Shown piece by piece: positions 17,235 to 25,843 of a stretch of 64,000 nt of DNA. The position numbers were made by a program, and so were the translations under genes. Origin of the DNA: Maribellus sediminis (lineage in GTDB: Bacteria > Bacteroidota > Bacteroidia > Bacteroidales > Prolixibacteraceae). Every line of letters starts with the position of its first letter. Position 1 is the first letter of the stretch. The stretch covers positions 248,001 through 312,000 of the forward strand of contig NZ_WXUB01000004.1 in the NCBI RefSeq assembly GCF_011799805.1, in the 5' to 3' direction. The notes beneath the pieces were generated by a model. That model had not been told where the DNA came from and searched no databases. It worked only from the letters and a program-made list of their open reading frames with translations.

Positions 17235-18308
17235 ATGATTAAGCATTTTTTCCTTAACATTCTTCGGAATATCCGTCATAATTTGGTTTTTACGGCGATC
17301 AACCTTACTAATCTAATTATCGGATTCGCGGTGTTCATTTTATTTAGCGTGATGATCAGTTATGAGATCAACTACGATAAATTCAACACCAATTACGATC
17401 GAATCTACCGTGTTCAGACCAAACAGGAAGATTCTTATCCTACGAACTTCTGTACTTACAGCCCTGCGGCTTATCGTTTTCACCTGATGGAAGATGTGCC
17501 GGAGGTTGATAAGGTATTACTGATGCGTGAGGTTTCAGGAGGGGCGAAAGGTTCGGGGCAATTTTTTACGCTTCCCAACGGCAGCCAGTTGTACGAACTT
17601 AACGGTTACTGGAGTGAGAATTCCATCTTCGACATATTTTCAATCGGCAAGCAGGTTACATTAGAGGGAAGATCTTTCCCGGTTATCGGTGTTGTAAAGG
17701 ATTTTCACCCTTATTCGGTTCACAATCCGATACCAACCTACGTGATGTTTCTGAATAGCAATATAATTTCGGGTTCAACCTTGTTAAGTGTACGTTTTAA
17801 CGGCGACGAACAAAAAGCGAGGGCCATAGTAACCAGCGAGCTTGAAACGATCTTTCCAAACGATCCTTTTGAATTCAAGGATTTTAGTGTAGCTTTTTAT
17901 TTGGATGAGGCCATTCCGTTTTGGCAGTCGATGAAGCGCATGTTTTTGTTCTTTGCTGTAGTTACACTGCTTATTTCCACCATTGGTTTGTTCGGATTGA
18001 TCCTGTTCACCATTAAACGCCGGACAAAAGAAATTGGCGTCCGAAAAGTGTTGGGAAGTTCAGTGTCATCCGTTTACTGGCAGCTCTCTACTGAAGTGAT
18101 TGGCATGCTTGGCTTTGCCGTTTTGGTAGGTTGTCCGGCCGCAGTTTACATATACAAAACGATGCCGGGTGCGTATAAAGAACCATTGGGAATAAGCGAA
18201 TTCGTGGTAGCAATTGGTTTGGTAGCTATAATCGCATTCATAACAATTAGTTATCATGTTTTGAAAGTGGCCGTGAGCAATCCGGTTGAAGCACTCCGAT
18301 ACGAATAA
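17235..18308 (+). CDS. Half-size FtsX-type permease, probable in-frame internal deletion (357 aa)
   Basis: It has an N-terminal helix (FTAINLTNLIIGFAVFILFSVM), the start of a first periplasmic domain (INYDKFNTNYDRIYRVQ, then NSIFDIFS near residue 136), and then passes directly to the late part of a second periplasmic domain (VIGVVKDFHPYSVHNP). It finishes with one FtsX unit with three helices and coupling loop TKEIGVRKVLGSSV. About 430 residues found in the long paralogs, covering the first FtsX unit, are missing with no frameshift or stop. The product has four helices around one periplasmic domain, the topology of MacB or LolC. The C-terminal helix region differs from the array consensus although it still ends NPVEALRYE. 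It may be functional as a dimer or may be a decaying gene. Confidence 0.85.
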   Translation: MIKHFFLNILRNIRHNLVFTAINLTNLIIGFAVFILFSVMISYEINYDKFNTNYDRIYRVQTKQEDSYPTNFCTYSPAAYRFHLMEDVPEVDKVLLMREVSGGAKGSGQFFTLPNGSQLYELNGYWSENSIFDIFSIGKQVTLEGRSFPVIGVVKDFHPYSVHNPIPTYVMFLNSNIISGSTLLSVRFNGDEQKARAIVTSELETIFPNDPFEFKDFSVAFYLDEAIPFWQSMKRMFLFFAVVTLLISTIGLFGLILFTIKRRTKEIGVRKVLGSSVSSVYWQLSTEVIGMLGFAVLVGCPAAVYIYKTMPGAYKEPLGISEFVVAIGLVAIIAFITISYHVLKVAVSNPVEALRYE

Positions 18309-18355
18309 TTTTGAGTTGTAAAGTTTAAAAGTGAAACCTAGCAAAATATAGATCG

Positions 18356-20722
18356 ATGAATTTTTTGCATTTTAAAAACAGCATCCGTTTTTTACTAAAA
18401 AAGAAAAGCTATCTCCTGATCAATATTCTGGGGCTTGGAATCGGAATAGCGGCTTTTTTAATTCTTTTCATTTACGTGTATAACGATTTTACTTACAATC
18501 ATTTTAATAAGAATCTCGAGAATATTTATCGTGTACGTGAAGGGAAGGGAGAGCAAACAAAAGGCTTGTTGCTGGCTGAAATGCTTAAGCAGATTCCGGA
18601 AGTTGAGAACGGAACCCGGATTTTTGACTGGGACGGATACCGACTTGCTTACGAAGACGTAGCTTCACCTGAAAACGTTCATTATGTTGATACGGGATTT
18701 TTCTCGGTATTTTCTTTTCCCTTTATTGAAAAGGGTACCGGTGATCATATTAAAGAAAAGTATAACGCAGTTGTAAGTAAAGATTTTGCGGAGCGTTTTT
18801 TCGGGAATGAGTCGGCTATCGGGAAAAAGTTGCAAGTGCAATTCGGCAATAATTACCTGACCGTGAACGGTGTTGTGGATATTCCCGATAATTCTTCGGT
18901 AAAATTCGACATTGTTACATCGTATGAAACCGGGGAATCTATCTCTCCCTGGGTAAAACAGGTGCACGACTGGTACAACACATTCTCAATGACTTATGTT
19001 TTGCTAAAAAGCGGGACAAAGCCGGAAAGTATATACGATAAAATGCAGCAAATTGCCGAAGCAAATTTTTTAACAGGCGAGAATAAGAAACCCGAAATGA
19101 ATTTGCTTGCGTTTAAAAATTATCATTCCGAACAGGAATCAAACCGGACGCTCATTATCATTCTTGGAGTAATTGCAATTGGGATTTTAAGTATTGCAAT
19201 GGTAAACTTCATCAACCTGACAATCACCAATTCGCTGGGGCGAACAAAAGAGATAGGTGTGAAAAAAGTGGTTGGAGCAGGAAAAGGTTTTCTGATTCGC
19301 CAAATCATGACAGAATCGTTAATGGTCAGTTTTATTGCTCTTTTACTCGGAGTGCTTCTCGCTAATATCTTTCTTCCTCAGTTTAACCAGTTGTACGATA
19401 CCCGGCTCCATTTTAGCTTCACACAAAACAGGCTTTTGATGCCGGTTCTTGTTTTTATCTGGCTTTTGGTGGGCTTGCTTTCGGGAACCATACCCGCAGT
19501 GTATTTAGCTCGAATGGGGTCGATGGATAGTTTACGCGGTCAGGCAATTAAAAATGGGAAAGTCGGAATGTCGAAATACTCGCTTGTTGTTGTGCAGTTT
19601 GCAATTGCAATAGCGCTTATTTCAGGTACTTTTTTGGTACAAAAGCAGATTCGGTTTATGATAAACCAGGATCCCAAATTTGATAAGGAAAATGTGGTGG
19701 TGGCCGAATTGAGTGGCTGGGAGTTTAAAGATTTAGAGGCTGCATCGCTAAAATATAAGCGAATTGCCGAGGATTTGGAATCAAGCCCGTTTGTCGAATC
19801 AGTTTGCTTTTCGCAATGCACTCCCGGAAATTACAACCATAACTATAATACCTTTTATACTGAAGGAGGAAGTGATGTTGAAAGTATTCACCTTCGCAAA
19901 GCATATGTAGGAAGAAACTATTTCAAAACCTTTGGAATTAAACTGCTTGATGGAGAAGGATTTTCGGATGAAACACGAAATTACGAGAGAAACCTGGTTT
20001 TAAATAAAAAAGCCATGGAAACTCTGGGCTACGGAAGTGTGGGAGATCAGATTCTTCACGAAAGCGTCAGAACGGGTACTGCAAACAAAATTATCGGAGA
20101 AGTGGAGGATTTTGCTTATCAGGGAGCACAGTATGAAATGCAACCGGTTGCACATATTTTTACCGAACAGGAAAATTATACCAATTGGAGTTACCTGTGT
20201 GTCAAATCGAAACCGGGAACCAGTCTGCAGGTGGTTGAATTACTCAAAAATGAATGGAAAACTACCCAGCCGGAGTCTGCATTATCTTTCTTTTTTGCAG
20301 AGGATAAACTGAATGAACAATACAGGGAATATGAAAAAATTAAACAAATAATTACCTGGTTTTCGCTGGTGGCCATTGTACTTTCCTGTATCGGTTTGTT
20401 TGCCCTCTCATCCTACGCCATCTCGCGTCGGATTAAAGAAATTGGAGTAAGGAAAGTAAACGGTGCAAAAGTAGGCGAAGTAATTGCCTTGCTAAACAGT
20501 GATTTTTTACGTTGGGTAGCCATTTCGTTTGTGATTGCGGTGCCGATTTCGTGGTATGCGTTAAACCGCTGGCTCGAAGGTTTTGCTTTGAAAACCAATT
20601 TAAGCTGGTGGATTTTTGCATTGGCCGGAGTGCTGGCGCTGGGAATTGCTTTACTAACTGTAAGCTGGCAGAGTTGGCGGGCTGCAACACGGAATCCTGT
20701 TGAGGCTTTAAGGTATGAGTAA
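18356..20722 (+). CDS. MacB/FtsX-type ABC transporter permease, full length (788 aa)
   Basis: It has the N-terminal helix YLLINILGLGIGIAAFLILFIYVY, a periplasmic domain with FGNESAIGKKLQVQFG, first coupling loop TKEIGVKKVVGAGKG, fifth helix LVVVQFAIAIALISGTFLV, and a second periplasmic domain with the less typical IIGEVEDFAYQGAQYE where others have GVVKDFHF. The last unit is RIKEIGVRKVNGAKVGEV. The end follows the array consensus (WWIFALAGVLALGIALLTV, NPVEALRYE). It starts 47 bp after the half-size permease and is followed by a decayed tail repeat. Confidence 0.9.
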   Translation: MNFLHFKNSIRFLLKKKSYLLINILGLGIGIAAFLILFIYVYNDFTYNHFNKNLENIYRVREGKGEQTKGLLLAEMLKQIPEVENGTRIFDWDGYRLAYEDVASPENVHYVDTGFFSVFSFPFIEKGTGDHIKEKYNAVVSKDFAERFFGNESAIGKKLQVQFGNNYLTVNGVVDIPDNSSVKFDIVTSYETGESISPWVKQVHDWYNTFSMTYVLLKSGTKPESIYDKMQQIAEANFLTGENKKPEMNLLAFKNYHSEQESNRTLIIILGVIAIGILSIAMVNFINLTITNSLGRTKEIGVKKVVGAGKGFLIRQIMTESLMVSFIALLLGVLLANIFLPQFNQLYDTRLHFSFTQNRLLMPVLVFIWLLVGLLSGTIPAVYLARMGSMDSLRGQAIKNGKVGMSKYSLVVVQFAIAIALISGTFLVQKQIRFMINQDPKFDKENVVVAELSGWEFKDLEAASLKYKRIAEDLESSPFVESVCFSQCTPGNYNHNYNTFYTEGGSDVESIHLRKAYVGRNYFKTFGIKLLDGEGFSDETRNYERNLVLNKKAMETLGYGSVGDQILHESVRTGTANKIIGEVEDFAYQGAQYEMQPVAHIFTEQENYTNWSYLCVKSKPGTSLQVVELLKNEWKTTQPESALSFFFAEDKLNEQYREYEKIKQIITWFSLVAIVLSCIGLFALSSYAISRRIKEIGVRKVNGAKVGEVIALLNSDFLRWVAISFVIAVPISWYALNRWLEGFALKTNLSWWIFALAGVLALGIALLTVSWQSWRAATRNPVEALRYE

Positions 20723-20729
20723 GCCGATA

Positions 20730-20773
20730 ATCCTGACAGAATAGTCTTGTTGGAGACACTCAGATATGAGTGA
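20730..20773. repeat. Decayed palindrome plus duplicated permease gene end (copy e)
   Basis: ATCCTGA at 20730 and a degraded right arm (GTCTTGTT) are followed by GAG ACA CTC AGA TAT GAG TGA (20753-20773), which still reads E-T-L-R-Y-E-stop. The hairpin has decayed while the coding sense of the tail remains. Confidence 0.6.
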
Positions 20774-20834
20774 TAACATGAATTTAAAAACTAAGCAATA
20801 GTTGAAATTAGTCGAACCGAAAACAGAAGAACAA

Positions 20835-23177
20835 ATGATCAGACATTTTTTAACAATAGCATGGCGAAATATCCAAAGGAGGAAAACACTGTCATTTATA
20901 CAGATCATGTGTCTTTCGCTGGGATTGGCAGCCTTTATTTTAGTCACCCGTTATATTCAATACGAGAAAGACTACGACAAATTCAACGAGCATTTCGACC
21001 GTATTTACAGAGTACAGTCGTACCGGATAGGCGACAGGATGGATGACATTAACCAAACTGTTGTACCTTTTGCCAAATACCTGCGCGATAATGTTCCTGA
21101 AGTTGAAAATGCCATAATACTTCGAGAAATCTGGGGCGAATACCTTTCGCCCGATGAGGAGCATGTATATTACGAACCTGACGGTTATTTTGCCCCGTCG
21201 GCCATTTTCGATATGTTTTCTTACGAACTGATCCGTGGTGATAAAAATACTGTACTCGACGATGTTGATGCTGTTGTATTGAGCGAAACAATGGCTCAGA
21301 AATACTTCCCCGGCGAAGATCCCATGGGGAAAATCTTGCTCGATAATCAGAAAAACAAACTTCGGGTAACCGGAATAATGAAGGACATTCCGGAGCAGTC
21401 GTCAATTGAGGCCACTTACTTCCGTTCTAACGAAGCCTTGCTTCGCGATCTGGGCGACAACTGGTACAATTCCTCATTTCGATGCATGGTACTACTTAAA
21501 CCCAATGTTTTGGCTGAAACCGTTAACAGCAAGATTCAAAATGTACTGAATGATTTCGATGAGAATGCCAAACAGGTAGTGTATCTCCGTCCTTTATCGA
21601 AATTGCATTTGAACCAGGGCCCGCGCGACGACCGGGGATCCGTCATTTATTTCTATTCGTTTATCGGAATACTAACCCTGTTGCTAGCTTGCGTAAGTTT
21701 TATGAACCTTACCACATCGTTCTCTACACTTCGCTCTGTTGAGATAGGTGTACGCAAAGTTTCCGGAAGTAACCGTAACATGATACGTCTGCAATTTTTG
21801 GCCGAAGCTATTGTATTGTCAGGTATTGCGTTGGTGGGGGCCATTGCGCTTTCCTACCTTCTTTTGCCTTTGTTTAATAATGTTGTAAATCGTCATATCG
21901 AACTGGAACTGTTTCAGAAACCTTTATTCATACTGTTTCTGTTACTCACTGTTTTACTTACCGGTTTTCTGGGAGGAAGTTATCCCGCTTTGGTGATCTC
22001 TGCCTTTAAACCGGTTGCAGTGCTTAAGAGCCGGACATCGTATCGAATGGGCCGGATTACAGGTTTGCAGGCAATGGTCTATTTCCAGTTCATTTTGTCC
22101 GTTGTGCTTATCTCATCAAGTTTGTGGATGTACCGGCAGGTGGATTATATGAAAAAGAAAGACCTTGGTTTTGTGAAAGATGATCTTTTGTATTGTTCCC
22201 TGCCTGAATTGAAATCGGATATAACTTTTGAGCAGTTCAGGGAAAGAATTTTAAGATACCCGGGAATTGAAGATGTGGCCATTTCTATTAATTCCCCCCT
22301 CCATTCCAACTGGGGAACAGGAATCAAATATGAAGACGGGCCAACGGATGATTTTTCACATGCCCGGTGGAACAGTGCCTCTGCCAGTTACATCAACACC
22401 ATGGGAATGCAAATCCTTCAGGGCCGAAGTTTTTCGGATGATTTTCTTTCCGATCAGAATTCGTGTTTGATAAACGAAGCAGCTGTTCAACGTTACGGCT
22501 GGACTGATCCACTTGGAAAATGGATTGACATTGAGGGGAAAAAACGTACGGTAGTAGGTGTAATCAAGGATTTCAATATTGAAGATGTTCACAACCCCAT
22601 AAGGCCGTATGTTTTAATTAAGCGCGAAGTTGGATTTGGGAGCTATAATGATTTAACTTTTAAAATTAATCCTGCAGCAAAAGAACAGAGTCTGGCTCAG
22701 ATCGATGCTGTTTTAAAGGATATATTTCCGAACATTTTATTCGAAGTGGAAGGTTTTGATGCCGGCGCCGATCGGGTAGCTCTAAGAATCTGGACCAATG
22801 CAAAAAATACCTTTGCCTTTTTTACCATGCTGGCGGTAATCATCGCAGCCATGGGACTGTTTGGCCTGGTTGTTTTTGCCTCGCAACGCAGAATAAAGGA
22901 AATCGGGATAAGAAAAGTACAGGGAGCGCAGGCCGGACAGATCCTTCCGTTGATAACCCGGCAGTTTGTACTTTTTGTAGTAGCAGCCAATATTATTTCT
23001 TTTCCGGTTGGGCGTTTACTCGAGAATGTTACACCAGGGCATTTCAAATACCACTTTCATGTTGTGGATGTGGCTATTGTTCTGGGAATATCGCTGCTGG
23101 TAACTTTGGTGTCGAGTGGTTACCAGGCAATCAGGGCATCGCAACTTAATCCTGTAAAAGCACTCAGGTACGAATAA
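20835..23177 (+). CDS. MacB/FtsX-type ABC transporter permease, full length (780 aa), divergent C-terminus
   Basis: The start chosen is ATG at 20835 (MIRHFLTIAWRNIQRR), which matches the paralogs; a TTG at 20802 would add 11 uncharacteristic residues. Layout: N-terminal helix, periplasmic domain with FPGEDPMGKILLDN, first coupling loop SVEIGVRKVSGSNRN, second periplasmic domain with RTVVGVIKDFNIEDVHNP, and last unit RIKEIGIRKVQGAQAGQI. Unlike most of the array, the last 90 residues are not homogenised (no WWIFALAG; ASQLNPVKALRYE at the end). It has no tail palindrome. It is the last permease of the array and lies about 100 bp before the DUF4097-type gene. Confidence 0.9.
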   Translation: MIRHFLTIAWRNIQRRKTLSFIQIMCLSLGLAAFILVTRYIQYEKDYDKFNEHFDRIYRVQSYRIGDRMDDINQTVVPFAKYLRDNVPEVENAIILREIWGEYLSPDEEHVYYEPDGYFAPSAIFDMFSYELIRGDKNTVLDDVDAVVLSETMAQKYFPGEDPMGKILLDNQKNKLRVTGIMKDIPEQSSIEATYFRSNEALLRDLGDNWYNSSFRCMVLLKPNVLAETVNSKIQNVLNDFDENAKQVVYLRPLSKLHLNQGPRDDRGSVIYFYSFIGILTLLLACVSFMNLTTSFSTLRSVEIGVRKVSGSNRNMIRLQFLAEAIVLSGIALVGAIALSYLLLPLFNNVVNRHIELELFQKPLFILFLLLTVLLTGFLGGSYPALVISAFKPVAVLKSRTSYRMGRITGLQAMVYFQFILSVVLISSSLWMYRQVDYMKKKDLGFVKDDLLYCSLPELKSDITFEQFRERILRYPGIEDVAISINSPLHSNWGTGIKYEDGPTDDFSHARWNSASASYINTMGMQILQGRSFSDDFLSDQNSCLINEAAVQRYGWTDPLGKWIDIEGKKRTVVGVIKDFNIEDVHNPIRPYVLIKREVGFGSYNDLTFKINPAAKEQSLAQIDAVLKDIFPNILFEVEGFDAGADRVALRIWTNAKNTFAFFTMLAVIIAAMGLFGLVVFASQRRIKEIGIRKVQGAQAGQILPLITRQFVLFVVAANIISFPVGRLLENVTPGHFKYHFHVVDVAIVLGISLLVTLVSSGYQAIRASQLNPVKALRYE

Positions 23178-23273
23178 AACACGATAGTCAGTTTTCATAT
23201 ACTCATGCAAATTAATTGTAACTCTTCGGAAACTTAAGCGTCTTATAGCTATCAACTTAATTAACCAAAAGAA

Positions 23274-24275
23274 ATGACTATGAATACCCTGATGAATTTT
23301 AAAAAGTATCCGATGCTGGTAATGCTGATGGCATTGCTTTCATTGAATGTATTTTCGAAAGATGATGAACCTACAATTGTTAAGGTTTTCGATATGAACC
23401 AGCCCGGCACGCTAAAAGCATCTTCGTCGGGTGGTGGAGTAGTTGTAAAAACACACGATGAGCCAAAAGTTGAAATTCAGGCTTTTGTTAGAAAGAATGG
23501 TAAAGTTTTATCGTCGTCCGACGAAATGATGGAGGAGGTACTGGAAGCGTTTGACATCGATTTTTCAAAAAGTGGTTCTGTTGTAACCGCCAAAGTCGAG
23601 CGCAAGTCGCGAATGAATTTCTGGAACAACGTCGGTATTTCATTAACCATACTCGTTCCCCGGGAAATGTCGTGCGATGTTCATTCAAGTGGCGGCGGAG
23701 TGAAAGTATATGGTGTGGAAGGAACACATAAATTCTCGAGTAGTGGCGGCGGCGTAAAGCTGGAAAATGTTAGTGGTTCAACCGAAGCCCGGTCTTCAGG
23801 TGGCGGCGTTACAGCTACCAACCAAAACGGAGATATTCGTTTGAGCTCGAGTGGTGGCGGTGTTACTGTTACCGATGCAAATGGCCGTATTAACGCCCAC
23901 AGTTCGGGCGGAGGAGTAACCGTATCGAATGTTCATGGCGATGTGGATGCTTCAAGCAGCGGCGGTGGCGTGCGTGTTTCCGGTGAGTGTGCCTATGTTA
24001 AGGCGAGTTCCAGTGGTGGTTCGGTGCGTGTTGACATCAGTAATTTATCAAAAGAGTTACACCTTCAATCGAGCGGTGGTGGCGTGGATGCTGTAATTCA
24101 TGGTGGCCGTGATCTGGGCATGGACCTGGATTTACGATCGGACCGTGTAAATATTGAACTTCAGAATTTTTCAGGGAAAGCAGAAAAAAATCGTGTCAAC
24201 GGAACCATGAACAACGGTGGAATTCCTGTTTATATCCATTCATCGGGTGGTAATGTAAACGTAAGCTATGAATAA
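23274..24275 (+). CDS. Exported DUF4097-type repeat protein (18-residue SSGGGV solenoid)
   Basis: This 333-residue protein has a signal peptide (MLVMLMALLSLNVFS) and no lipobox; starts at 23274, 23280 or 23292 are possible. Residues about 135-280 hold about eight consecutive 18-residue repeats, each starting (S)SSGGGV followed by a variable strand such as KVYGVEGTHKF or TVTDANGRINA. This is the pattern of putative adhesins of the DUF4097/DUF2807 kind, expected to fold as a beta-solenoid with the SSGGG turns stacked. Two more SSGG motifs occur near residues 47 and 322. It is periplasmic or surface-located. Position after the permeases suggests the same regulon, but the function is unknown. A strong terminator follows. 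Confidence 0.8.
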   Translation: MTMNTLMNFKKYPMLVMLMALLSLNVFSKDDEPTIVKVFDMNQPGTLKASSSGGGVVVKTHDEPKVEIQAFVRKNGKVLSSSDEMMEEVLEAFDIDFSKSGSVVTAKVERKSRMNFWNNVGISLTILVPREMSCDVHSSGGGVKVYGVEGTHKFSSSGGGVKLENVSGSTEARSSGGGVTATNQNGDIRLSSSGGGVTVTDANGRINAHSSGGGVTVSNVHGDVDASSSGGGVRVSGECAYVKASSSGGSVRVDISNLSKELHLQSSGGGVDAVIHGGRDLGMDLDLRSDRVNIELQNFSGKAEKNRVNGTMNNGGIPVYIHSSGGNVNVSYE

Positions 24276-24312
24276 AATACAATAAATTTATTGATAACAT
24301 TAAAGAGAAGGG

Positions 24313-24350
24313 AAAGCCCGGCAGTATTAAGATTGCCGGGCTTTTATTTT
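24313..24350 (+). terminator. Rho-independent terminator at the end of the permease array
   Basis: The 11-bp stem AAAGCCCGGCA (24313-24323) pairs with TGCCGGGCTTT (24334-24344) across a 10-nt loop and is followed by TTATTTTT. It separates the permease region from the carbohydrate locus. Confidence 0.85.
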
Positions 24351-24764
24351 TGCGAAGCTGGCATATTTTTATCATTGGCCTCCAGCGTTCTGCAACCAGT
24401 TGGTAGATTCTGCAGAAGGCGTGGAGGCTTTATGAAATTTCAATGTTCAGAGTCATTAGAACCATTAACATAAAAATTTCAAATCAGAAAAGTATCTTTA
24501 ATCTTTAGATTATTTGGTGTGGGGAAATATGGGAAGTCGAACGGAAAATTCATATCGGCACATTTGATTTAGTAATTAGAAAAGGCGACGATATAATGAA
24601 AATTGACGATTATTTTTTTACCCCTCATTTGGTTGAGCATCAACATTATTTGGCGCCATGCATTAGTTTGGTAAACAGTAGTGGGAAATAATTTAAGGCT
24701 AAAGTCTGCTAATAAACCACTATTTTAACAGCACATTAAAGTACGGTTCATTAAAGAAAATTAA
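24351..24764. other. Non-coding gap with a compound hairpin (24378-24428)
   Basis: No convincing gene lies here; a 60-codon frame at 24291-24473 runs through the terminator and has no protein-like features. At 24378-24428 there is a stacked inverted repeat: GCCTCCA (24378-24384) with TGGAGGC (24422-24428) outside, and TTCTGCA (24388-24394) with TGCAGAA (24411-24417) inside, enclosing ACCAGTTGGT. The rest, to the GH43 start, is AT-rich and should hold the promoter of the + strand carbohydrate genes, but I could not place a convincing Bacteroidota -33/-7 pair. Confidence 0.5.
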
Positions 24765-25838
24765 ATGTTAAAAGGATTCTTAACCATATTCATTACAGTC
24801 GCATTTTTTGCTTGTAGCAAAAGCCAAGAACTTCCAAAAGATGGAGTTAAAGACACGTTTACCAATCCGGTTTGGAATGGTGCCGATCCGTGGATGGTAA
24901 AACAGGGCGACGATTATATTTACTGCTATTCGAGTAACAATGGAATTGCTGTTTCAAGTTCTAAATTGATGACCAAAAGAGCTGAGGCAAAATTCATTTG
25001 GAAAGCGCCATCAACGGGTTGGAACAGTAACTGTGTATGGGCTCCCGAGATACATTTTATCGACGGGCACTGGTACGTTTATTATGCTGCAGGAGAATCG
25101 GGACCACCTTTTATTCATCAGCGAACAGGGGTTTTGCGCTCGTCAAACGATAATGTTTATAGCGATTATGAAGATATGGGAATGCTGAATACCGGCGACG
25201 ATCCCAGCGACATTTCAAAAAATATCTGGGCCATTGATATGACTGTCTTCAAACACGGCGGGAAATTGTATGCGGTTTGGTCGGGTTGGCTCGAGCAAAT
25301 GGATACCGATGCAACTCCACAACACTTGTATATTCAGGAAATGGAGAATCCTTATACTTTAAAAGGTAAAAGGGTATTGCTTTCGTCGCCCGAAAAAAGC
25401 TGGGAAACCGGAGGCCCGCTTAACCTGAATGAAGGCCCGCAGATTTTAATGCGGAACGATCAGGTTTTTATCGTCTATTCTTGTCGTGAATCGTGGTTAA
25501 AAGAATACCGCCAGGGAATGTTGCAGTTGAAAAGTCAGGATGCCGATCCGCTTGATCCGAAAAGCTGGATAAAAAAAGGCCCGGTTTTCGAAGGAAACAA
25601 CTCGGTAAACGGCGTGGGTCATGTATCGTTTGTAAAATCGCCCGACGGAACCGAGGATTGGATCATTTACCATTCGAAAAAAAGTACCGAACCAGGTTGG
25701 GACAGGGATGTGCGCATGCAGCCCTTTACCTGGAATGCCGATGGAACGCCTGACTTCGGAGAAGCCGTAAAAGCCGGCGAATCTTTGAAACGGCCTTCAG
25801 GAGAAATTGATGTTGAAAAACTAATTAACAGTAACTAA
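24765..25838 (+). CDS. GH43 family lipoprotein (arabinofuranosidase/arabinanase type)
   Basis: This 357-residue lipoprotein has a lipobox ending at C17 (AFFAC). The body is a five-bladed-propeller GH43 hydrolase. The likely catalytic base is D41 in WNGADPWMV, the pKa-modulating Asp is in NIWAIDMTVF, and the acid is the Glu of LNEGPQIL. WAPEIHFIDGHWYVYYAA is the usual blade-2 motif. GH43 enzymes invert alpha-L-arabinofuranosidic or beta-xylosidic bonds, and the neighbouring GH127 genes favour arabinose-containing substrates. It is the first gene of the + strand run and ends 5 bp before the next GH43. Confidence 0.88.
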   Translation: MLKGFLTIFITVAFFACSKSQELPKDGVKDTFTNPVWNGADPWMVKQGDDYIYCYSSNNGIAVSSSKLMTKRAEAKFIWKAPSTGWNSNCVWAPEIHFIDGHWYVYYAAGESGPPFIHQRTGVLRSSNDNVYSDYEDMGMLNTGDDPSDISKNIWAIDMTVFKHGGKLYAVWSGWLEQMDTDATPQHLYIQEMENPYTLKGKRVLLSSPEKSWETGGPLNLNEGPQILMRNDQVFIVYSCRESWLKEYRQGMLQLKSQDADPLDPKSWIKKGPVFEGNNSVNGVGHVSFVKSPDGTEDWIIYHSKKSTEPGWDRDVRMQPFTWNADGTPDFGEAVKAGESLKRPSGEIDVEKLINSN

Positions 25839-25843
25839 TTGAT

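Noticed and set aside
17600-17720. Possible sequencing error behind the short permease
   Set aside because: The joint is in frame, with no stop or frameshift, and both sides align to homologous domain positions; only read coverage could still raise doubt.
20802-20834. TTG start for the permease at 20835
   Set aside because: Paralogs start with a short MIxxFL...RN segment that fits ATG 20835; the extra 11 residues match nothing.
23660-24130. Repetitive DNA that could be taken for a CRISPR or tandem repeat array
   Set aside because: The repetition has an 18-codon period within a reading frame and varies at synonymous positions, so it is a protein repeat.
24291-24473. 60-codon frame after the DUF4097-type gene
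   Set aside because: It runs through the terminator and compound hairpin, and its composition is not protein-like.
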